A stretch of 64,000 bases of DNA from Micromonospora echinospora (GCF_900091495.1 NZ_LT607413.1:434001-498000), one strand, 5' to 3'; positions 1 to 10,212 are shown, counted from the first letter of the stretch. Numbers and translations: made by a program. The notes: a model not told the origin generated them from the sequence alone.

Positions 1-803
1 TCGTCTCGACGATCGGGATCGTCGCGCTCGTCGCGTTCGTGATCTGGCGGTTCAACGAGACCGGCCAGTTCGAGGCGCGCAAGTGGGAACAGCTCCAGTA
101 CGCCTCGGTGCAGCGGGAGCTCCTCGCCGGTCTCTGGGCCACCCTCAAGGCGGCCGGTCTCGCGACCGTACTGGCTCTGCTCTTCGGTGCGGTCTTCGCC
201 AGCGCCCGGCTCAGCGACAAGTGGCTCCTGCGGACCCCGGCGACCTTCGTGGTGGAGCTGTTCCGGGCCATCCCGCTGCTGATCCTGATCTTCTTCGGCT
301 ACTACGTGCCGTTGCAGTACGGCTGGTCGATCGACAAGCTCTGGGCGCTGGTCATCGGACTGACCCTCTACAACGGCTCGGTGCTGGCAGAGATCTTCCG
401 CGCCGGCATCAACGCCGTACCGTACGGCCAGTCCGAGGGCGCTTACGCGATCGGGATGCGCAAGAACCAGGTGCTGCGGCTGATCCTGCTGCCGCAGGCG
501 TTCCGGTCGATGCTGCCGGCGATCGTCAGCCAGCTCGTGGTGCTGCTCAAGGACACCGCGCTCGGGTTCATCATCACGTACCCGGAGCTGCTCTTCGTCG
601 GCAAGCAGGTCGGTGGGCGACTGTCGTTCGGCCTGCCCTACGTGCCGACGTACCTCGTGGTCGCCGCGATCTACATCAGCATCTGCGGCCTGCTCTCCTT
701 CTTCGCCTGGTGGTTGCAGCGCCGGTTGGGCCGGATGCCCCGGACCGCCGCCAAGGTGATGCCGGCCCAGGACACCGGAGCGGACGCCGCCCGGATGGTC
801 TGA
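1..803 (+). CDS. gluD: Glutamate-type ABC transporter permease, 3' part (5' end outside window)
   Basis: The reading frame is open from base 3 and the first in-window start codon (GTG at 39) lies inside a hydrophobic stretch, so the true start is upstream of the window. The visible 267 residues are a polar amino acid permease of the HisM/GluD type: transmembrane segments, an EIFRAGINAVPYGQSEGA segment typical of the cytoplasmic loop that contacts the ATPase, and LILLPQAFRSMLPAI after it. This protein would form the membrane channel of a glutamate or polar amino acid importer with a second permease, an ATPase and a binding protein, which should lie to the left. GluD is preferred over GluC because of the short polar C-terminal tail and last position in the cluster, but that is inference. 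A strong hairpin terminator follows directly. Confidence 0.85.
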   Translation, partial: VSTIGIVALVAFVIWRFNETGQFEARKWEQLQYASVQRELLAGLWATLKAAGLATVLALLFGAVFASARLSDKWLLRTPATFVVELFRAIPLLILIFFGYYVPLQYGWSIDKLWALVIGLTLYNGSVLAEIFRAGINAVPYGQSEGAYAIGMRKNQVLRLILLPQAFRSMLPAIVSQLVVLLKDTALGFIITYPELLFVGKQVGGRLSFGLPYVPTYLVVAAIYISICGLLSFFAWWLQRRLGRMPRTAAKVMPAQDTGADAARMV

Positions 804-818
804 ACCGGAGGAGAACCA

Positions 819-863
819 CCGCCGAGGGGGGCGGACGGCTGAGCCGTCCGCCCCCCTCGGCGG
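819..863 (+). terminator. Perfect 22-bp hairpin, terminator of the glutamate permease operon
   Basis: Bases 819-840 and 842-863 are perfect reverse complements, so the stem is 22 bp minus the few central pairs that must open for a loop. It starts 16 nt after the permease stop codon. There is no long T tract, which is usual for actinobacterial terminators. Confidence 0.85.
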
Positions 864-1120
864 TGTTCGCCGTCTGCCCGTCCCCGTAGCCGTGTCACCC
901 CGGTGGCTGGATATCCGGCCTTACCGAGTCACCCGAGGTACCACGAGTTATTTAGGTGCGCTCGGTTATGTCACGAATACGGCAAGCCACTAGGCCGGCA
1001 GCCCACCCGACCAACATCATGAGGCGGTCGACAGCGAGGATCGTCAATGCATCGCGCGCCTTGGCGTCCTTCGGCGGATATCCACGACCACGCGACGGAA
1101 CCACAGAAACGGGGACAGCA
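864..1120. other. Intergenic region upstream of the small secreted protein gene
   Basis: Together with the preceding terminator this is more than 300 bases without a gene. It has a lower-GC patch around 940-985, where a promoter for the gene at 1121 would be expected, but I see no -35/-10 pair good enough to call. An upstream in-frame start exists at 956, but the peptide it would add is low-complexity and sits in front of a clear signal peptide, so I treat it as non-coding. Confidence 0.4.
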
Positions 1121-1438
1121 ATGAACCGCACCAGGAAACTCGGCATCTCGACGGCAGCGGCACTCACCATGGCCACCGGCATGGCTCTGCTGGCATCGGC
1201 CACCCCGGCCCAGGCCGCGCCGAACTGCCAGACCGGCGGGCAGATCGGGCAGGACGGCGGGTCGGGCTGGGCGAGTTGCACGGGCGTGACCAGCGCCCGG
1301 GTGCAGATCCGCTGCCAGGACAGTGGCGGGAACCAGGGAGTCGTGTCCGGCAACTGGGTCGGCCCCGGTTCGATCTCCAGCGCGCGTTGCCAGGCCGGCA
1401 CGTGGCTCGTGACCGTCACCTACCAGTACCAGGTCTGA
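1121..1438 (+). CDS. Small secreted Cys-containing protein (105 aa)
   Basis: The product starts MNRTRKLGIST, followed by a hydrophobic segment and an ATPAQAAP cleavage region (A-Q-A around residues 27-30), which is a textbook Sec signal peptide. The mature part is about 75 residues, rich in Gly and Ser, with four cysteines that could form two disulfides, and ends in a beta-like TWLVTVTYQYQV. I do not recognise a named family; small secreted proteins of this build are common in Micromonospora and Streptomyces. The start at 1121 is chosen because it places the signal peptide at the N terminus. The gene is isolated between two terminators. Function unknown. Confidence 0.7.
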   Translation: MNRTRKLGISTAAALTMATGMALLASATPAQAAPNCQTGGQIGQDGGSGWASCTGVTSARVQIRCQDSGGNQGVVSGNWVGPGSISSARCQAGTWLVTVTYQYQV

Positions 1439-1583
1439 CGGATGCGGTAGGCCGGCGATCCAACCGACAGGCTGACGGACGACGCGCACCGGCCGGCTGG
1501 GTGACGCTCCCTCGCCGATGCCGTCCACCCACCTCTCCTGACGCGGTTGATCCGGCACCCGACAGAGGGTGGACCGAACGCCA

Positions 1584-1617
1584 GAATGGGGCAACCGAAC
1601 CATCGGTTGCCCCATTC
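1584..1617. terminator. Bidirectional hairpin between convergent genes
   Basis: Bases 1584-1598 and 1603-1617 are perfect 15-bp inverted repeats around a 4-nt loop (ACCA). It lies between the small secreted protein gene (ends 1438, plus strand) and rny (ends 1680, minus strand), so it can serve both. Confidence 0.8.
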
Positions 1618-1679
1618 GCGCTCGCTCCGGGCCGGCAACCACGCCGGCCGGCCTCCGCACCGTCCCTCGACGTGTCCGC

Positions 1680-3446
<1,767 letters not shown>

Positions 3447-4070
3447 GCCGGCACCCCGTGGGGACCACCGCTGATCCTCTGCCGCCCCGTCATGGCCGCC
3501 TCCCCTGAACCGTCGACGCCGCAGTGGTCACGTGCCGGTGGGCACGCACCCCTACGGCTCCTAGACGCCCGACCGGAGCGACTGGCCATGGGTAGGTCTC
3601 CGTCGGCGGTGACCCCCCTTGGTCATCGCCGACGGCCGGGTGCAGTTGTCTCGCCGGCGTCGGACCGGGCGGTCCGACGCCGTCGTAGGGCCAGACGAGC
3701 TGGCCGAAGTGATGCTGTTCTGTTACACGATCTATGTTGTGCGCTTAGCCTGCGCTGGTCGGGCAATGTGAGCCTGTAAGGCGAGGCTAGGTGCCGAGAG
3801 GCCTTCCGGTCAAGGACTCATGATCAAAATAGGCGGACAGAGGGCAGTCGGATGGTCACGGCGCGCTCACACTTTACCGGTCATGGCACGACAAAGCGGG
3901 CAACGACCTCGCCCACACCTGCCATGGCAGCTACTCACCGTACGGGCCGTATCACGCACCCCATCCAGCCGTCCTCGACCCCTTTGGCGGGGGACCCCCA
4001 GCTTCCCATCCCTATGACGATCATGACGATGGTGGGCCGGGAAAGCGGTCGCCGGTGCCGAACATCATGA
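3447..4070. other. 624-bp gap upstream of rny with two strong hairpins
   Basis: No gene is convincing here: the open frames are short, lack good ribosome sites and show no family signal. Two consecutive hairpins lie 150-240 bp upstream of the rny start. The first pairs about 3600-3614 with 3621-3635, imperfectly, around a CCCCTT loop. The second pairs 3656-3666 with 3671-3681 perfectly around GGGC. The stretch from about 3700 to 3870 is the least GC-rich of the local region and could hold the rny promoter. The hairpins could be a structured leader of rny or a recX terminator. I see no tRNA fold. Confidence 0.5.
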
Positions 4071-4814
4071 TCAGTCAAGCGACGGGTCGGCGTCGGGATC
4101 GGGAGTGAGGGCATCGGCGTCGATCTGGTCGGCGAACTCGGCCGCCTCCGCGCTCTGCGCGGCCAGGGCGTCCTTCACCGCCCGGATCGCCAGACCCGGC
4201 GGGTAGCCCTTGCGGGCGAGCATGCCGACCAGCCGCCGGAAGATCGCGTCCGGCTCGCCCCGGGCGGACCGCAGCTTACGGTCCACCAGGGCGCGCGCCG
4301 TCTGCGCCTCGGTGGCCTCGTCCAGTTCGCCGAGCGCCGCACCGGCGACCTCGCTGTCCACCCCGCGCTGACGCAACTCGTTGGCGAGCGCCCGCCGGGC
4401 CAGTCCCCGCCCGGCGTGCCGACTCGACACCCAGGCCCGGGCGAACGCGGCGTCGTCGATGATGCCGACCTCGTCGTACCGGTCGAGCACCTCGGCGGCG
4501 GCCTCCGGGGAGATGCCCCGGCGGGCCAGCGCCCCGGCCAGTTCCGCCCGGGTCCGGGGCCGGACCGCGAGCTGCCGGAGGCAGATCTCCCGGGCCACCT
4601 CCGCCTCGTCGCGAGGCTCGGCGCGGGGCGGTTCGTCGGACGAGGAGGACCCGTCCGACGGTTCGGCCGGCCAGGTGCCGTCGTCGACCGGCTCGGCGGT
4701 CGCGTCCGGTCCGGAACGGCCCCGGCGTCCCCGCCGGGGTCGCGCGGGGAGGTCACCCGTCCGGGGAGGGATGGCGTCCCAGCCCCGCCCCGAACGGGCC
4801 CGTCGTCCCACCAC
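4071..4814 (-). CDS. recX: RecX, regulator of RecA
   Basis: Recognised by its place directly after recA (8 nt after the stop) and by the three-helix RecX repeats: LRQLAVRPRTRAELAGALAR, then GISPEAAAEVLDRYDEVGII and AFARAWVSSRHAGRGLARRA. RecX binds in the groove of the RecA filament and blocks its ATPase and strand exchange. The protein is 247 residues, longer than the usual 150-180, because of a low-complexity Arg/Pro/Ser/Glu-rich N-terminal extension of about 75 residues and an Asp/Pro-rich C-terminal tail. The extension may mean that the true start is further in. Confidence 0.85.
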   Translation of the reverse strand: MVGRRARSGRGWDAIPPRTGDLPARPRRGRRGRSGPDATAEPVDDGTWPAEPSDGSSSSDEPPRAEPRDEAEVAREICLRQLAVRPRTRAELAGALARRGISPEAAAEVLDRYDEVGIIDDAAFARAWVSSRHAGRGLARRALANELRQRGVDSEVAGAALGELDEATEAQTARALVDRKLRSARGEPDAIFRRLVGMLARKGYPPGLAIRAVKDALAAQSAEAAEFADQIDADALTPDPDADPSLD

Positions 4815-4822
4815 GCGGCCGG

Positions 4823-5869
4823 TCAGAAGTCGACCGGCGGCAGCTCGGGGCCACCGGCCGCGTCGCCGGCCCCGACACCCACGCCGAGCTTCTCCAGGAT
4901 CTTCTTCTCGATCTCGGCCGCCACGTCCGGGTTCTCCCGGAGGAACTCGCGGGCCTTCTCCTTGCCCTGGCCGAGCTGGTCGCCGTCGTAGGTGTACCAG
5001 GCACCGGACTTGCGGATGATCGACTGCTCGACGCCGACGTCGATCAGCGAGCCCTCCCGGGAGATGCCCTTGCCGTACATGATGTCGAACTCGGCCTGCT
5101 TGAACGGGGCGGCGACCTTGTTCTTCACGACCTTGACCCGGGTGCGGTTACCGACCACGTCGGTGCCGTCCTTCAGGCTCTCGATCCGGCGGACGTCCAG
5201 CCGGACCGACGCGTAGAACTTCAGCGCCCGGCCACCCGTGGTGGTCTCCGGCGAGCCGAACATGACACCGATCTTCTCGCGGAGCTGGTTGATGAAGATC
5301 GCCGTGGTGCCGGTGTTGTTGAGCACACCGGTGATCTTCCGCAGCGCCTGGCTCATCAGCCGGGCCTGGAGACCCACGTGGCTGTCGCCCATCTCGCCCT
5401 CGATCTCGGCGCGCGGCACCAGAGCGGCGACCGAGTCGATCACGATGATGTCGAGCGCGCCGGAGCGGACCAGCATGTCGGCGATCTCAAGGGCCTGCTC
5501 ACCGGTGTCGGGCTGGGAGACCAGCAGCGCGTCGGTGTCGACGCCGAGGGCCTTGGCGTACTCCGGGTCGAGCGCGTGCTCGGCGTCGACGAAGGCGGCG
5601 ATGCCGCCGGCCCGCTGCGCGTTGGCGACCGCGTGCAGGGCGACCGTGGTCTTACCGCTGGACTCGGGACCGTAGATCTCGACGACCCGGCCCCGGGGCA
5701 GACCGCCCACGCCGAGCGCCACGTCGAGCGCGATCGAGCCGGTGGGGATGACCGCGGTCTGGATGACCGGCCGCTCCCCCAGACGCATCACCGAGCCCTT
5801 GCCGAACTGCTTGTCGATCTGCGCGAGAGCAAGGTCGAGTGCCTTCTCCCGGTCGGGCGTTGCCGCCAT
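4823..5869 (-). CDS. recA: Recombinase RecA
   Basis: The 348-residue RecA protein forms filaments on single-stranded DNA for strand exchange and triggers LexA self-cleavage. Visible marks are the N-terminal [20 protein letters not shown], Walker A GPESSGKT (67-74) and the loop segment after [20 protein letters not shown]. The start at 5869 ([11 protein letters not shown]) is preferred over an in-frame start 15 codons upstream because it matches the usual RecA N terminus and has AGGGG just upstream. The gene has no intein, unlike M. tuberculosis recA. It is the first gene of a recA-recX unit, preceded by a LexA-box-like sequence near 6000 and by the DUF3046 gene on the same strand. Confidence 0.97.
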   Translation of the reverse strand: MAATPDREKALDLALAQIDKQFGKGSVMRLGERPVIQTAVIPTGSIALDVALGVGGLPRGRVVEIYGPESSGKTTVALHAVANAQRAGGIAAFVDAEHALDPEYAKALGVDTDALLVSQPDTGEQALEIADMLVRSGALDIIVIDSVAALVPRAEIEGEMGDSHVGLQARLMSQALRKITGVLNNTGTTAIFINQLREKIGVMFGSPETTTGGRALKFYASVRLDVRRIESLKDGTDVVGNRTRVKVVKNKVAAPFKQAEFDIMYGKGISREGSLIDVGVEQSIIRKSGAWYTYDGDQLGQGKEKAREFLRENPDVAAEIEKKILEKLGVGVGAGDAAGGPELPPVDF

Positions 5870-5996
5870 GGTTACCCCTGCCTTCGCCGGCGTCTTTCCT
5901 GAGCTTCTCGTCACGCGGACACGCTAGGCGCTGGGTCCGACAAGAACCAGCCGACCGGCCGTGGCCTGTGGACGAGCACCCCGCTGTGGACAATAG

Positions 5997-6012
5997 CCGA
6001 ACACCTGTACGA
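5997..6012 (-). promoter_or_regulatory. Probable LexA (SOS) box upstream of recA
   Basis: On the minus strand the sequence is TCGTACAGGTGTTCGG. It matches the actinobacterial/Bacillus SOS box TCGAAC-N4-GTTCGA at 10 of 12 defined positions. It lies about 130 bp upstream of the recA start and downstream of the DUF3046 stop codon, where a recA promoter is expected. lexA itself is not in the window. Confidence 0.7.
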
Positions 6013-6049
6013 GACGACAAGCGACACGCCCGCGTGACGAAAGGGCAGC

Positions 6050-6250
6050 TCAGCGCAGTCGCGCGGGCACCCGGTCCGGGTACGCGGCGCACACGGCCCG
6101 CCACACCACGTGGGTCTGCTCACCCGAGGCGAGCGCCTCCTCGATGGTCCGTCCGCCGAGCTGGGCGAGGACTTGGTCCCGGGCGATGCTGCCCGCGTAG
6201 CCGGGCCCGAACGCCTCCTCGAGGCGGCTCCAGAAGTCGGTCAGCCGCAC
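6050..6250 (-). CDS. DUF3046 protein
   Basis: A 66-residue protein beginning MRLTDFWSRLEEAFGPGYAG and containing DQVLAQLGGRTIEEALASGE. This is the DUF3046 family, found directly upstream of recA in many actinobacteria. The role is unknown. Trp, Phe and helix content suggest a small helical protein. It shares strand and order with recA but is separated by the SOS-box region, so it is probably not under LexA control itself. Confidence 0.9.
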   Translation of the reverse strand: MRLTDFWSRLEEAFGPGYAGSIARDQVLAQLGGRTIEEALASGEQTHVVWRAVCAAYPDRVPARLR

Positions 6251-6271
6251 CGCGTTCCCCCGTTCCGCATG

Positions 6272-7588
6272 TCAGTCCTCCTCGGGCGCGGAGACCGTCG
6301 CCGGCCGCAACGCTAGCGCCACCAACGGCACGACCGCGACCGCCGCGAGCAGGGTCAGGACCGGATAGCCGGCCACCTGCACGACAAACCCGCTGGCCGC
6401 GCCGGCCGCCGCGCCGGCCAGTCCCATGGTCAGGTCGGACAGGCCCTGGACGGTGGGGCGTTCGGCCACCGGCACCGACTCCGACAGCAGCGTGGAACCG
6501 GCGACCATGGTGGCCGACCAGCCCAGCCCGAGCAGGACCAGGCCGACGGAGAGCAGCACGGTGTGGTGCCCGGCGGTGCCGGCCACCGCGCAGGCGGCCA
6601 GCAGCAGGGCGGCGCCGGCGAGGATCACCGGCCGCCGGCCGACCCGGTCGGTGAGCCAGCCCACCAGCGGGGCGAGCGCGTACATCCCGGCGATGTGCAG
6701 GCTGAGCACGATGCCCACCACGTGCAGCACGTCGGCGTCGTCGTGCGACTCGCCGATGTGCACCGGGGTCATCGCCATCACCCCGACCATGACCAGGTGG
6801 CCCATGGCGACCGCGGCGATGCCCAGCCGGGCGGCCGGGTGCTGCCGCACGATCCGCCAGGCCGACCACATGCCGGCGGCGCGGCGGGCCGCCGGCTCCG
6901 GCGGCGCGGCCACGGCGCCGGCGGTCGGGGCCGCCTCGGCCGCCGCGAGCCGACGGGCGGTGAGCAGCGGGTCGGGACGGAGCAACGCGAAGATCACCAC
7001 GGCGGCGCACCCGAAGGCGACGGCGCTGAACGCGAACGGCCCGGCCAGCGCGGGCAGCCCCCAGCGGCTGGTGGTGGTGTCGGCGAGGTCGGCGAAGTTC
7101 GGCGCGGCCACCGCTCCGATCGTGGTGGCCCAGACGATCAGGGAGAGTTGGCGGCCCCGGCGGGCCGGTTCGGCGAGGTCGACGGCGGTGTAGCGGGCCT
7201 GGAGGTTGGCGGCGCTGCCACCGCCGAAAAGAAGCATGCCGAGGAAGAGCAGCGGCACCGAGCGGGTGGTCGCGGCGGTCACCACCAGCAGCCCGCCGAG
7301 CGCGCCGGTCAGGTACGCCAGGACCAGGCCGGGCCGGCGGCCGTACCCGGTCATGATGCGGGTGATCGGGACGGCGAGCAACGCGCCGCCGACCACTCCG
7401 GCGCTCTGCGCCAGGCCGGCCACGGCGGCGCCCGCGATCCGCTCGGCGAGCAGCGCGCCGACGGAGATGCCGATGGTGACCCCGACGCCGCCGATGATCT
7501 GGGTGACGAAGAGCAGCCGGAGGGTTCGTCGCTGGATCGGGGCGACGTCCGGGCGCAGGGCGACCGGGGCGGTGAGGTCGGTGGTCAT
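6272..7588 (-). CDS. Major facilitator superfamily transporter
   Basis: A 438-residue protein with about 12 hydrophobic segments in two halves joined by a cytoplasmic, Pro/Ala-rich central loop (about residues 210-235). It has MFS loop signatures: GYGRRPGLVL after TM2-3 and the matching DRVGRRPVILAG in the second half. Proton-driven drug or metabolite export is the most likely activity, but the substrate cannot be read from sequence. The 22-nt gap to the DUF3046 gene downstream on the same strand may mean co-transcription. Confidence 0.85.
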   Translation of the reverse strand: MTTDLTAPVALRPDVAPIQRRTLRLLFVTQIIGGVGVTIGISVGALLAERIAGAAVAGLAQSAGVVGGALLAVPITRIMTGYGRRPGLVLAYLTGALGGLLVVTAATTRSVPLLFLGMLLFGGGSAANLQARYTAVDLAEPARRGRQLSLIVWATTIGAVAAPNFADLADTTTSRWGLPALAGPFAFSAVAFGCAAVVIFALLRPDPLLTARRLAAAEAAPTAGAVAAPPEPAARRAAGMWSAWRIVRQHPAARLGIAAVAMGHLVMVGVMAMTPVHIGESHDDADVLHVVGIVLSLHIAGMYALAPLVGWLTDRVGRRPVILAGAALLLAACAVAGTAGHHTVLLSVGLVLLGLGWSATMVAGSTLLSESVPVAERPTVQGLSDLTMGLAGAAAGAASGFVVQVAGYPVLTLLAAVAVVPLVALALRPATVSAPEED

Positions 7589-7678
7589 CCTCGACTCCTC
7601 GGGAGGGGGCGGTACCCATCCTGGCCTACCCGCCGTGGCGTCCGGCGTCCGCCGTCCCCCACAGGTCGAGACCGCCCC

Positions 7679-7879
7679 CTACAGGTCGAGACTGCGACCG
7701 ATGAGGTACGGCGCGACGACGTCGTTGTGCAGGCCGAAGCCGAGCCCGGAGCAGCCGGCGGCAACGACCTCCTCGGCGAGCACCGTGTTGAACCGGAAGT
7801 CCCGCTGGCCGCCACCGCCGTACTCGGGGTCGACGTCGGGGCCGAGCAGTCCAGGGCCGCGCCCGTCGCCGGTGGCGGC
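7679..7879 (-). pseudogene. Acyl-CoA dehydrogenase remnant (N-terminal domain fragment)
   Basis: Between the MFS and UdgX genes the minus strand encodes about 66 residues open on both sides to stop codons: TAA at 7880-7882 upstream and TAG at 7679-7681 downstream. The peptide contains LLGPDVDPEYGGGGQRDFRF, then NTVLAEEVVAAGCSGLGFGL and HNDVVAPYLIGRSLDL. This matches the alpha-helical N-terminal domain of acyl-CoA dehydrogenases, where G-F-x-L-H-x-D-x-V-A-P-Y-L is a standard run. The FAD-binding and catalytic parts are missing. It has no plausible start codon with ribosome site. A direct duplication of about 12 bp (7661-7672 and 7681-7692) covers the end of the fragment, which suggests loss by recombination. 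Confidence 0.75.
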
Positions 7880-7958
7880 TTACGGCCCGCCGCCAACGCC
7901 TCCCGGACTCCGGGTCGCCACGGTGTGCGTCGTCGACCGCGTCCGCCGTGCTGGTGCG

Positions 7959-8663
7959 TCAACCGGTCAGGGCGCGGGCGGCGACGGTGAGGTCGGCGAC
8001 CAGTCCCTGGTAGGCGATCTCCTGGTTGTCGGCACGCAGCACGGCGGAGGGGTGGATGGTGGCGAGGAGCCGGGCCGGCGGCGCGTCGGCGACCCGGCCC
8101 GCGGAGTCGACCGGCACCCGGGTGAAGTCCTCGGGATGCTGTGCCGAGGCGGGCCAGGGCAGCAGTTCACCGCGCTGGCGGGTGACCCGGAACGCCGGAC
8201 CGAGCAGGGCCTTCGCGGCGGTGGCCCCGAGCGCCACCACGATCTCCGGACGGAGCCGGGCGAATTCGGCGACCAGCCAGGGCCGACAGGCGGTGATGTG
8301 CACCCGGTCGGGCGTCTGGTGGATGCGCCGCCTGCCGCGCAGCTCGAAGCGGAAGTGCTTGACGGTGTTCGTGAGGTACAGCCGGGTGGGATCGAGGCCG
8401 GCGTCGTCGACCGCCCGGCGGAGCACCCGCCCGGCCGGGCCGACGAACGGGAGACCCTTCTGGTCCTCCAGGTCACCGGGCTGCTCACCGACGAGGACCA
8501 CCCGGGCGTCCGCACCGCCCCGGCCGAAGACGGTCTGCGAGGCGTCCCGGTACAGCTCGCAGCCCTGGCAGGCGGCTGCGGCGGTCCGCAACTCGTCGAT
8601 CGTGTCGGCGCGGGGCGGAATGAACCGCTGGGCGCCCGGGGCGGTCTCGGTCTGCTCGGACAT
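7959..8663 (-). CDS. udgX: UdgX-type uracil-DNA glycosylase
   Basis: A 234-residue protein of the uracil-DNA glycosylase superfamily. Motif 1 is GEQPGDLEDQKGLPFVGPAG and the C-terminal motif is ATIHPSAVL. The inserted loop GRRRIHQTP holds the His which, in the mycobacterial enzyme (KRRIH loop), forms a lasting covalent bond with the uracil-bearing sugar. CQGC near residue 36 and a later TACRPW are the expected Fe-S ligands. Where family 4 enzymes read VKC this one reads VKH, as I recall for UdgX. UdgX therefore traps uracil sites rather than simply excising them. The start at 8661-8663 (MSEQTET) is chosen because upstream sequence is repetitive and non-coding. Confidence 0.88.
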   Translation of the reverse strand: MSEQTETAPGAQRFIPPRADTIDELRTAAAACQGCELYRDASQTVFGRGGADARVVLVGEQPGDLEDQKGLPFVGPAGRVLRRAVDDAGLDPTRLYLTNTVKHFRFELRGRRRIHQTPDRVHITACRPWLVAEFARLRPEIVVALGATAAKALLGPAFRVTRQRGELLPWPASAQHPEDFTRVPVDSAGRVADAPPARLLATIHPSAVLRADNQEIAYQGLVADLTVAARALTG

Positions 8664-8714
8664 GGCGACTGTTGTACCCGGACGTGCCTCGGTCACGCGG
8701 CGATCCCTGGTCGG

Positions 8715-8796
8715 CCCGGCGCGTCGCGCCCGACCCGGCCCGGGTGATCCGACGGCCCGGCGCGTCGCGCCCGCGCCGATCCGGGTGACCCGACGG
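8715..8796. repeat. 41-bp tandem duplication between udgX and the MocR gene
   Basis: Two adjacent 41-bp copies, 8715-8755 and 8756-8796, share CCCGGCGCGTCGCGCCCG and CCGGGTGA(T/C)CCGACGG with a few differences between. A further partial copy starts at 8797. It lies in the 170-bp gap upstream of udgX and downstream of the MocR gene. Each copy contains a GGCGCG...CGCGCC self-complementary part. Confidence 0.75.
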
Positions 8797-8833
8797 CCCG
8801 GCGGCTCGGCCGCGCCGGTGGTCGACCCACCGG

Positions 8834-10174
8834 TCAGGCGGTGAAACCGGCCGGCCGGGCGGGTCGGAGCGCGTGGGCGACCGCGTCGGCGAGCGCCGGG
8901 ATCTCCGCGTCGTCGAGTGGGCTGACGGTCAGCCGGACGGCCGGGGGCGCGCCGATCCGGAACAACCCGCCGGGTGCGACCGCCCATCCGGCGTCCCGCA
9001 GGGCGGTCACCGCGCTGGTCTCGTCGGGAACCGGCAACCAGACGTTGATACCGCTGCGGCCGTGGGCGGTGAGGCCGTGCCCGGCGAGCGCGGCGATCAG
9101 GGCGACACGCCGCCGCTGGTAGCTCTCCTCCGCCCGGGTGACCAGCTCGGTGGTCGCCGGGTCGGTCCAGAGGGCCAGCACCAGCCGTTGCAGCAGGGTG
9201 GAGACCCAGCCGGGGCCGACGCTCATCCGGCCGGCCACCCGGGCCACGGTCGTCTCGTCCCCCGCGAGCAGGGCGAGTCGGAGATCCGGGCCGTAGGGCT
9301 TGCTCACCGAGCGGATGAAGGCCCAGGACGGGGTCGCCCCGGCCAGGGGGTGCAGCGGCAGCCGGGCCAGCTCGGCGGCGTGGTCGTCCTCGACGAGCAG
9401 CACGTCGGGGCGACCGGCGAGCAGGGCACGCAACGCCCCGGCCCGGTCGGCCGAGACGGCCGCGCCGGTGGGGTTCTGCGCCCGGCTGGTGACGATCAGG
9501 GCCCGCGCACCGAGGGCCAGTGCGTCCCGGACCCCGGCCTCGGTCGGGCCGTCGTCGTCGACCGGCACGGCGACCGGCCGCAGACCCAGCGCGGCGACCA
9601 GGTCGAGCAGGTTGGCCCAGCCCGGGTCCTCCACGGCCACCGGGTCGCCGGGCCGCAGGTGGGCGGCGAGCAGGCGCTCGATGCCGTCGAGCGCTCCGCC
9701 GGTAACGGTGAGCCCGTCGACCGGGACCCCGTCGGCGGTGAGCCGCTCGCGGGCGGCCTCGGCCAGTTCGGGCAGGACGCCGGCCGACGCGTATCCGGTG
9801 GGTGGGCCGATCCGGTCGGCGAGCCGGGCCAGGTGCGGGCCGAGCGGCGGCAGCAGCCGGAGGTCGGGCTGGCCCCGGGAGAGGTCCCGGACACCGGGGC
9901 CGGGGGTCGGGTACCGGGCGGCCCGCCGGGTGGCGACCGGCGGGCGGGGACGGACCCGGGTGCCGTGCCGGCCGGCGGTCGCGACCAGGCCGCGTTGCCG
10001 CAGCTCCTGGTAGGCGCGGGCGACGGTGGCCGGGCTGACCGCGAGGGCGGCGGCGAGGGCGCGGACCGGGGGGAGGGCGCTGTCGGGAGGAAGCGCCCCG
10101 CTGCGGACACCCGACTCGACGCTCGCCGAGATCTCGGCCGCCGTGCCACCGGTGATCTGATAACGTACTGCCAC
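8834..10174 (-). CDS. MocR/PdxR-family transcriptional regulator (GntR HTH fused to aminotransferase fold)
   Basis: 446 residues. The N terminus is a GntR winged helix (about 5-75: LPPVRALAAALAVSPATVAR, then AYQELRQRGLV). It is joined to a fold-type I aminotransferase domain (about 95-440) with the PLP-binding lysine in SVSKPYGPDLR (K292), the conserved Asp in VEDDHAAE and NPTGAAVS. Such regulators sense PLP or an amino compound. It is divergent, with only 38 bp between, from a pyridoxamine-phosphate-oxidase-like gene, the classic position for a PLP-related MocR regulator and its target. The start is GTG. Confidence 0.9.
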   Translation of the reverse strand: MAVRYQITGGTAAEISASVESGVRSGALPPDSALPPVRALAAALAVSPATVARAYQELRQRGLVATAGRHGTRVRPRPPVATRRAARYPTPGPGVRDLSRGQPDLRLLPPLGPHLARLADRIGPPTGYASAGVLPELAEAARERLTADGVPVDGLTVTGGALDGIERLLAAHLRPGDPVAVEDPGWANLLDLVAALGLRPVAVPVDDDGPTEAGVRDALALGARALIVTSRAQNPTGAAVSADRAGALRALLAGRPDVLLVEDDHAAELARLPLHPLAGATPSWAFIRSVSKPYGPDLRLALLAGDETTVARVAGRMSVGPGWVSTLLQRLVLALWTDPATTELVTRAEESYQRRRVALIAALAGHGLTAHGRSGINVWLPVPDETSAVTALRDAGWAVAPGGLFRIGAPPAVRLTVSPLDDAEIPALADAVAHALRPARPAGFTA

Positions 10175-10191
10175 AGTTTACAGATCGTACT
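10164..10191. promoter_or_regulatory. Candidate MocR operator: direct CGTACT repeats in the divergent promoter region
   Basis: CGTACT occurs at 10164-10169 and 10186-10191, in direct orientation with starts 22 bp apart, in the short region between the MocR gene and the PPOX-GNAT gene. MocR regulators commonly bind direct repeats about two helical turns apart. The first copy overlaps the start of the regulator gene, which would fit autoregulation. Confidence 0.4.
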
Positions 10192-10212
10192 AGCACAAAG
10201 GCGGGATGTCAC

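Noticed and set aside
956..1120. Longer form of the small secreted protein
   Set aside because: It would bury the signal peptide inside the protein.
3820..4070. Short open frames on the plus strand between recX and rny
   Set aside because: No ribosome site, no family similarity, and codon use unlike neighbouring genes.
5870..5914. 15-codon N-terminal extension of RecA
   Set aside because: Not like the known RecA N terminus; the ATG at 5869 has the better ribosome site.
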